DNA from: Candidatus Vondammii sp. HM_W22
GTDB lineage: Bacteria > Pseudomonadota > Gammaproteobacteria > Chromatiales > Chromatiaceae
DNA length: 64,000 nucleotides
NCBI RefSeq assembly: GCF_022530855.2
Contig: NZ_CP099567.1
Span: forward strand, 806,001-870,000
Direction of reading: 5' to 3'
Shown: piece by piece, positions 59,363-64,000 of the stretch
How positions within the stretch are numbered: position 1 is the first letter of the stretch
Layout: every line of letters begins with the position of its first letter
Notes under the pieces: generated by a model
The model's database searches: none
What the model saw: only the letters and a program-made list of their open reading frames with translations
Told to the model about the DNA's origin: nothing
Made by a program: the position numbers and the translations under genes

Positions 59363-62300
59363 ATGTTTTCACGATTTTTCATAAATAGACCAATTTTTGC
59401 AACCGTAGTATCGATACTGATCATTATCGCTGGCGTCATATCCATTAATATACTCCCTATTAAAGAGTATCCAGCCGTTGTTCCTCCTCAAGTCATGGTG
59501 CAGGCAATTTATCCTGGTGCAGACGCCAAAACCTTATCTACAACTGTTGCGACGATGCTTGAAGAGTCTCTTAATGGTGTGGATAACATGACGTATATGA
59601 CCTCAACCGCATCACCCAGCGGGATACTTTCGCTGAGTGTATTTTTTGAGGTTGGAACTAATGTTTCGCAAGCAAAAGTTGATGTTAATAACCGGGTTCA
59701 ATTAGCCTTGAGTAAATTACCGGAAGAGGTGAGAAGACAAGGTATTAGTGTTAAAGAAAGATCGCCCGATATGCTGAAGGTGATTGCGTTTACTTCAAAA
59801 GACCAAAAGCACGATACGATTTTCATCTCTAACTATTTAACGATTAATGTGATGGATGACCTTAAAAGGATTAAGGGAGTCGGTGATGCAATGATCTTTG
59901 GTGCGAAAGATTATGCAATCAGAGTGTGGATTGATCCGGATAAATTAGCTTTTTATGAACTGACTTCAAGCGATATTAAGGAGGCAGTCAGAAGCCAAAA
60001 TGGCCAGTATGCAGCTGGCTCTATTGGTGCTGAGCCTGTCAAAAAGGCTCAGCCGTTTACTTATTCAGTGACAACGGAAGGTCGATTAAAAAGTGTTGGA
60101 GAGTTTGAAAATATTATTGTTCGATCCAATCCTGATGGTTCGACATTAAGAATTAAAGATATCGCTACAGTTGAGCTGGGGGCAGATGGATATGACACCT
60201 CGGCAAAATATAACAATCAACCCATGATGCCGGTAGCTATATTTTTATCACCGGGTGCCAATGCATTAGAAGTTTCAACAGCAGTCGATGAAAAACTAAA
60301 AATGCTGTCGGATAAATTTCCCGGAGATTTGGAATATAGTTTTCCTTATGATGCAACAATTTTTGTGCAATCATCGATAGATGAGGTTATTAAGACATTC
60401 ATTGAAGCGATTTTATTTGTCATTATTCTGATTTATCTTTTTTTGGGAAATTTGCGGGTAACCATTATCCCTATTCTTGCTATTCCTGTTTCGGTTATTG
60501 GTACGTTTGCAGGGCTTTATGTGGCAGGATTTTCTATCAATCTGTTAACACTGTTTGGCTTGATATTGGCTATTGGACTGGTGGTGGATGATGCCATTAT
60601 TGTGATAGAAAATGTTGAGCGAATTATCAGGACAAAGAATATCAGTGTAAAAGATGCAACTATTGAAGCAATGCATGAGCTTACAACGCCATTGATTGCC
60701 ATTGTGTTGGTTCTATCCGCTGTATTTGTGCCTGCGGCACTGAGCGGCGGATTCAGTGGTGTGATGTATCAGCAGTTTGCAATGACTATCGTTATTGCTG
60801 TTGTTATTTCCGGTATTGTTGCCCTGACTTTAACTCCCGCTTTGTGTGCCATATTCCTCAAAGAACATGAAGAGCAAGCGATATGGCCAATAAGAAAATT
60901 TAATCAATTCTTTGATTTGTTAACCAAGCTGTTTATAGGTTTTACCCGGCAAACCATCAAATTATGGTTTTTCTCACTGATCTTATTTGGCGGGCTCATC
61001 TATGCAACCTATTCCATCATGGAAAAAATACCATCTGGGTTAGTGCCTGCTCAAGATAAGGGTGTTTTGATGGTGCTTACTTATATGATGCCGGCCACGT
61101 CTCTGGGGGAATCAGCCAAAATAACGAACGATATAGAAAATGAACTATTGACCAACCCCAATATTATTTCTACGGGAGCTATAACAGGGATAGACTTGGT
61201 CACATTTGCCTATAAAACAGATGCTGCCATTATGTTTGCGATGCTGAAACCCTGGAGTGAGAGAACAGAACCTGAGCAAAATTCACAAGCTTTAGCCGGG
61301 CAGTTGATGATGCAATTTATGCAGGGTAAAGATGCGATGGTTATCCCTGTCAATCCACCGCCAATTATGGGTATGAGTGCGACTGGTGGATTTGAGATGT
61401 GGATTCAAGATAGAACCGGTGGTGATATACAGCAACTTGATAAGTATATCAACGAGATAGTGGAGAAGGCAGGTCAAGATCCAAGGCTTATGATGGTAAG
61501 AACCACATTGAATACCAATGTGCCACAATATAATTTGAAAGTTGATCGGGAAAAAGCAAAATCAATGAATGTTGATGTCAGTACTATTTTTGACACACTT
61601 CAGAGTACCTTTGGCAAGAGCTATATCAATGATTTCAACTTATATGGCCGGTCATTTCATGTCAATATCCAATCAGATACACAATTTAGAGATACAAAAG
61701 AGAGTTACAAAGACGTCTATGTCCGATCGGAATCGGGTGAACTCATCCCTGTAAGTGAACTGATAGAGATAACAAGAGTGATTGGTGCCAGCATTATTCA
61801 ACGGTTTAATATGTTTACCGCAGCCAAAATCACCGGAAACCCTACACTGGGCTATGCATCGAGTGATGCGATGAAAGCCATTGAAGAAATATCAGCTGAA
61901 GTGTTACCGGAGGGCTATGCGATTGCCTGGTCTGGAACCTCATTTCAAGAGAAAAAATTAGCAAGCAGCGGTAGTAATGCAACACTCTATGCCATTGTAT
62001 TTATATTTTTAATTCTTGCTGCCTTATATGAGAATTGGAGTATTCCTCTGGCGGTTATTATTTCTATCCCCTTTGCTATTTTTGGCGCCGCATTGGCGGT
62101 TTCCATGAGACATTTGGAAGCGGATATTTATTTTCAAGTGGGTCTCGTTACTTTAGTCGGTCTATCCGCTAAAAATGCTATTCTGATAGTAGAGTTTGCA
62201 ATGAAAAAACTGAGAGCGGGCATGTCTTTGATGGATGCGACCATTGAAGCCGCAAGACTTAGGTTCAGGCCGATTATTATGACCTCTTTAGCGTTCATCG

Positions 62301-62482
62301 TAGGGACATTACCGTTAGCGATAAGTAGCGGTGCAGGATCGAGTAGTCGTCATATTATAGGTACAACAGTTGTTGGCGGAATGGTTAGTGCAACGGTTAT
62401 TGGTGTCTTGTTTATTCCGATGTTTTTCTATTTTATTGTCAGAGTTAAGCAAAGATTCAGTAAAGCCAAGAAGGATAATTAG
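59363..62482 (+). CDS. RND multidrug efflux transporter (HAE1/AcrB type)
   Basis: 1,039 aa inner-membrane proton/drug antiporter. Starts FSRFFINRPIFATVVSILII; periplasmic porter domains; TM4 with GLVVDDAIIVIENVERI (two proton-relay Asp) and TM10 with GLSAKNAILIVEFAMKKL (relay Lys). All 12 membrane segments appear present. No outer-membrane channel gene follows: an IS5-like element begins at the last base of the TAG stop. A TolC from elsewhere would be needed. AT-rich and intact, unlike the surrounding pseudogenes. Confidence 0.95.
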   Translation: MFSRFFINRPIFATVVSILIIIAGVISINILPIKEYPAVVPPQVMVQAIYPGADAKTLSTTVATMLEESLNGVDNMTYMTSTASPSGILSLSVFFEVGTNVSQAKVDVNNRVQLALSKLPEEVRRQGISVKERSPDMLKVIAFTSKDQKHDTIFISNYLTINVMDDLKRIKGVGDAMIFGAKDYAIRVWIDPDKLAFYELTSSDIKEAVRSQNGQYAAGSIGAEPVKKAQPFTYSVTTEGRLKSVGEFENIIVRSNPDGSTLRIKDIATVELGADGYDTSAKYNNQPMMPVAIFLSPGANALEVSTAVDEKLKMLSDKFPGDLEYSFPYDATIFVQSSIDEVIKTFIEAILFVIILIYLFLGNLRVTIIPILAIPVSVIGTFAGLYVAGFSINLLTLFGLILAIGLVVDDAIIVIENVERIIRTKNISVKDATIEAMHELTTPLIAIVLVLSAVFVPAALSGGFSGVMYQQFAMTIVIAVVISGIVALTLTPALCAIFLKEHEEQAIWPIRKFNQFFDLLTKLFIGFTRQTIKLWFFSLILFGGLIYATYSIMEKIPSGLVPAQDKGVLMVLTYMMPATSLGESAKITNDIENELLTNPNIISTGAITGIDLVTFAYKTDAAIMFAMLKPWSERTEPEQNSQALAGQLMMQFMQGKDAMVIPVNPPPIMGMSATGGFEMWIQDRTGGDIQQLDKYINEIVEKAGQDPRLMMVRTTLNTNVPQYNLKVDREKAKSMNVDVSTIFDTLQSTFGKSYINDFNLYGRSFHVNIQSDTQFRDTKESYKDVYVRSESGELIPVSELIEITRVIGASIIQRFNMFTAAKITGNPTLGYASSDAMKAIEEISAEVLPEGYAIAWSGTSFQEKKLASSGSNATLYAIVFIFLILAALYENWSIPLAVIISIPFAIFGAALAVSMRHLEADIYFQVGLVTLVGLSAKNAILIVEFAMKKLRAGMSLMDATIEAARLRFRPIIMTSLAFIVGTLPLAISSGAGSSSRHIIGTTVVGGMVSATVIGVLFIPMFFYFIVRVKQRFSKAKKDN

Positions 62483-62751
62483 TCGACCCTGAAATATTCA
62501 TAACGCAATGATTTATATAAAATAAGCGTCCGTGAAAGGGGTAAAAGCAGAGAAAAACTGGACGAAACAGAGGTGGATAATTGAGCAAAGCCAAGACAGC
62601 CAATCCCAACCAGAAAAGTTTCCTGCACCAGAACTTACTGGATCAGCTGAACCCCAAGCATCCACTTTTGCTACTGGCCAGACAGATAGACTGGTCATAT
62701 TTTGATGCTGAGTTTGCCCGCTTTATTCTCATCGTGGAAAGCCCTCAAAAC
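62482..62751 (+). mobile_element. IS5-like element, 5' fragment, cut by IS3 copy 4
   Basis: Begins GTCGACCCTGAAATATTCAT exactly at the G of the RND stop codon. It includes the start of the transposase (TTG 62581, KAKTANPNQKSFLHQNLL-type sequence) up to about residue 55, where the IS3 end begins. Compared with the full copy it has a base change at AEFARFIL, a frame slip. Confidence 0.88.
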
Positions 62752-62825
62752 TGGCCTTTCCCCCAGAAATAGAGCCATGACAAGGATGAGATTTCCAATT
62801 AGTCTGTGTATTAGGAGATCTCAAG

Positions 62826-63092
62826 ATGAAGAAGAAGCGTTACAGAGAAGAGCAAATTATTGGTGCCATCAAGCAGCATGAGTCAGGGGTAAAAGTTGAT
62901 GACATTTGTCGTCAGTTCGGCATTTCAACCGGGTGCTTTTATAACTGGCGAAGCAAATACGCCGGGATGGATGTCTCAGAAGCCAAACGGCTCAAAGAGC
63001 TTGAAAGCGAAAATAACAAGCTTAAGAAGTTACTTGCCGAGAAAATGCTTGAAGCTGAGGCGATGAAGGATGTGCTCTCAAAAAAGTGGTAA
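62826..63092 (+). CDS. IS3-family orfA (copy 4)
   Basis: 88 aa DNA-binding subunit: EEQIIGAIKQHESGVKVDDI, CRQFGISTGCFYNWRSKYAG and a zipper, ending KDVLSKKW. The slippery heptamer A AAA AAG at 63080-63086 precedes the stop, so ribosomes can shift -1 into orfB to give the fused transposase. Confidence 0.93.
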   Translation: MKKKRYREEQIIGAIKQHESGVKVDDICRQFGISTGCFYNWRSKYAGMDVSEAKRLKELESENNKLKKLLAEKMLEAEAMKDVLSKKW

Positions 63093-63904
63093 AGCCTGCT
63101 GATAGAAAACAAATCGTGAGCTACCTTAAGTCGCGGTTCAAATTAAGTGAGCGTAGAGCTTACCAATTAGTAGGCTTAAGTAGAACCGCTTTTCGGTACG
63201 TTACTCAATGGGGAAAAGATGAGCCTCTACGCAAACGGTTACTTGAGCTGGCAAAAAAGCATCCGAGTTATGGTTATTTGTTTTTACATGGCCTCCTGAG
63301 AGGAGAGGGGCTTGTGAAAAACAAGAAGCGGACCTACCGAGTCTATAACGAAGAAGGTCTTCAAGTGAGGACTAAAAAACGCAAGAAGATAATACGACCA
63401 AGAATGCCAACGATTATGCCCATTGGTAAAAATATACGCTGGTCAATGGATTTTGTCAGTGATCAGTTGGCTAATGGTCGCCGCTTTCGAGTATTTAATG
63501 TGATTGATGATTACTCAAGAGAAGTTATTGGCCAGCTCTCTGACTTCTCGATCAATGGTCACCAGGTCGCTCGTTTTTTAACTCAGGTGATTGAGCTAAG
63601 GAGCGCTCCGGATCAAATAATCTGCGACAACGGTACTGAGTTTACTAGCAAGGCGATGTTCTACTGGCAAAAAGAAAGTGGCGTTAAGCTAGGTTTTATT
63701 CAGCCAGGTAAGCCTACTCAGAATGCGTTTGTAGAAAGCTTAAACGGTAAATTCAGAAATGAATGCTTAAATCAGCATTGGTTCAGGTCCATTGATGACG
63801 CTAGACATGAAATTGATCAATGGCGAGAGCACTACAATCACGTGCGGCCTCATAGCGCATTAAATTATTTGTCACCTGTGGCCTTTGTGAATAGGGCCGC
63901 TTAG
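63086..63904 (+). CDS. IS3-family orfB transposase (copy 4)
   Basis: 272 aa integrase-type DDE transposase: RACQ-type HTH_21 start, RVYNEEGLQVRTKKRKKIIR, then WSMDFVSDQLANGRRFRVFN (first Asp), IICDNGTEFTSKAM (second Asp) and TQNAFVESLNGKFRNECLNQ (Glu). Overlaps orfA by seven bases in the -1 frame. It is the likely source of trans-acting transposase for the three defective copies. Confidence 0.93.
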   Translation: MVKPADRKQIVSYLKSRFKLSERRAYQLVGLSRTAFRYVTQWGKDEPLRKRLLELAKKHPSYGYLFLHGLLRGEGLVKNKKRTYRVYNEEGLQVRTKKRKKIIRPRMPTIMPIGKNIRWSMDFVSDQLANGRRFRVFNVIDDYSREVIGQLSDFSINGHQVARFLTQVIELRSAPDQIICDNGTEFTSKAMFYWQKESGVKLGFIQPGKPTQNAFVESLNGKFRNECLNQHWFRSIDDARHEIDQWREHYNHVRPHSALNYLSPVAFVNRAA

Positions 63905-64000
63905 AATGAATTATCTCATCCAAGTCTTGGTATTAAGATGGGGGGAAGGTCAATCTGATTGAGGTGAACATCAAATTTCTCTGATTGTTCCGCCATAGTC

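Larger units (their letters stand above)
62752..63952 (+). mobile_element. IS3-family element, copy 4 (intact)
   Basis: The only copy with both frames open. Left end TGGCCTTTCCCCC (one change from TGACC), right end inverted TGACCTTCCCCCC. It is inserted in the IS5-like fragment; flanks AAAC/ATCT give no target duplication. The last 48 bases of the window after it hold no recognisable gene. Confidence 0.92.

Overview
The window reads as part of the chromosome of a sulfur-oxidising, nitrate-responsive gammaproteobacterium whose genome is being eroded by insertion sequences. The evidence is a queA-tgt-yajC-secD-secF operon, a Fur-controlled feoAABC locus, a NarX/NarL-type two-component pair beside a sulfide:quinone oxidoreductase, a di-heme cytochrome c peroxidase and an Atm1-type ABC exporter. 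The density of ISs and pseudogenes would fit a host-associated symbiont or a recent host-switcher, but that is inference and no species is claimed.

Layout. 1-3.6 kb: a decayed type II restriction endonuclease-like gene split by an IS3-family element, a broken tyrosine integrase, and two tandem 39-bp remnants of tRNA-Leu 5' halves (probable attachment-site scars). 3.7-9.5 kb: intact queA, tgt, yajC, secD, secF, with five GAATCAT repeats running into the tgt start codon. 9.5-11.7 kb: an IS21 istB remnant carrying an ISL3 element with an 8-bp target duplication, then a 156-bp MITE-like inverted repeat. 12.1-18.6 kb: two Fur-box promoters, the first before a DUF2325 gene and small unknown genes, the second before feoA-feoA-feoB-feoC. 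18.8-22.9 kb: remains of a P1B-ATPase, a porin tail and hsdM, the last split by an IS5-like element and cut by IS3 copy 2.

22.9-28.6 and 43.1-48.8 kb: two direct copies (about 5.7 kb) of a two-gene minus-strand locus. Gene one is a large (about 1,120 aa) calcineurin-like metallophosphoesterase; gene two is a signal-peptide-bearing pentapeptide-like repeat protein whose ribosome site overlaps the end of gene one. Both copies are broken, mostly by different lesions, and they are nearly identical except for sharply bounded divergent blocks in the repeat protein and near the phosphoesterase C-terminus. A fragment of a second phosphoesterase lies downstream in each copy. This is the strongest candidate for an undescribed system; an effector/immunity-like pair is one testable reading.

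28.6-40.3 kb is ordinary chromosome: VOC-protein pseudogene, cytochrome c peroxidase, Atm1-type exporter, cca, narX-like/narL-like, sqr, sdaA pseudogene, yadG/yadH-type ABC genes. 40.4-43 kb is an IS4/IS4/IS3 graveyard. 48.8-57 kb alternates IS256 and IS3 elements with an AT-rich orphan ATP-grasp gene, a signal-peptide pseudogene, a LysE tail and a small conserved-looking unknown gene. 57.2-62.5 kb is an AT-rich, probably transferred tetR-MFP-RND efflux operon; an IS5-like element abuts its stop codon and is itself cut by the only fully intact IS3 copy.

The intact genes supply tRNA queuosine modification, Sec export, ferrous iron uptake, nitrate/nitrite signalling, sulfide oxidation, peroxide reduction and tRNA CCA maturation. 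The restriction, integrase, serine dehydratase and P-type ATPase genes are dead.
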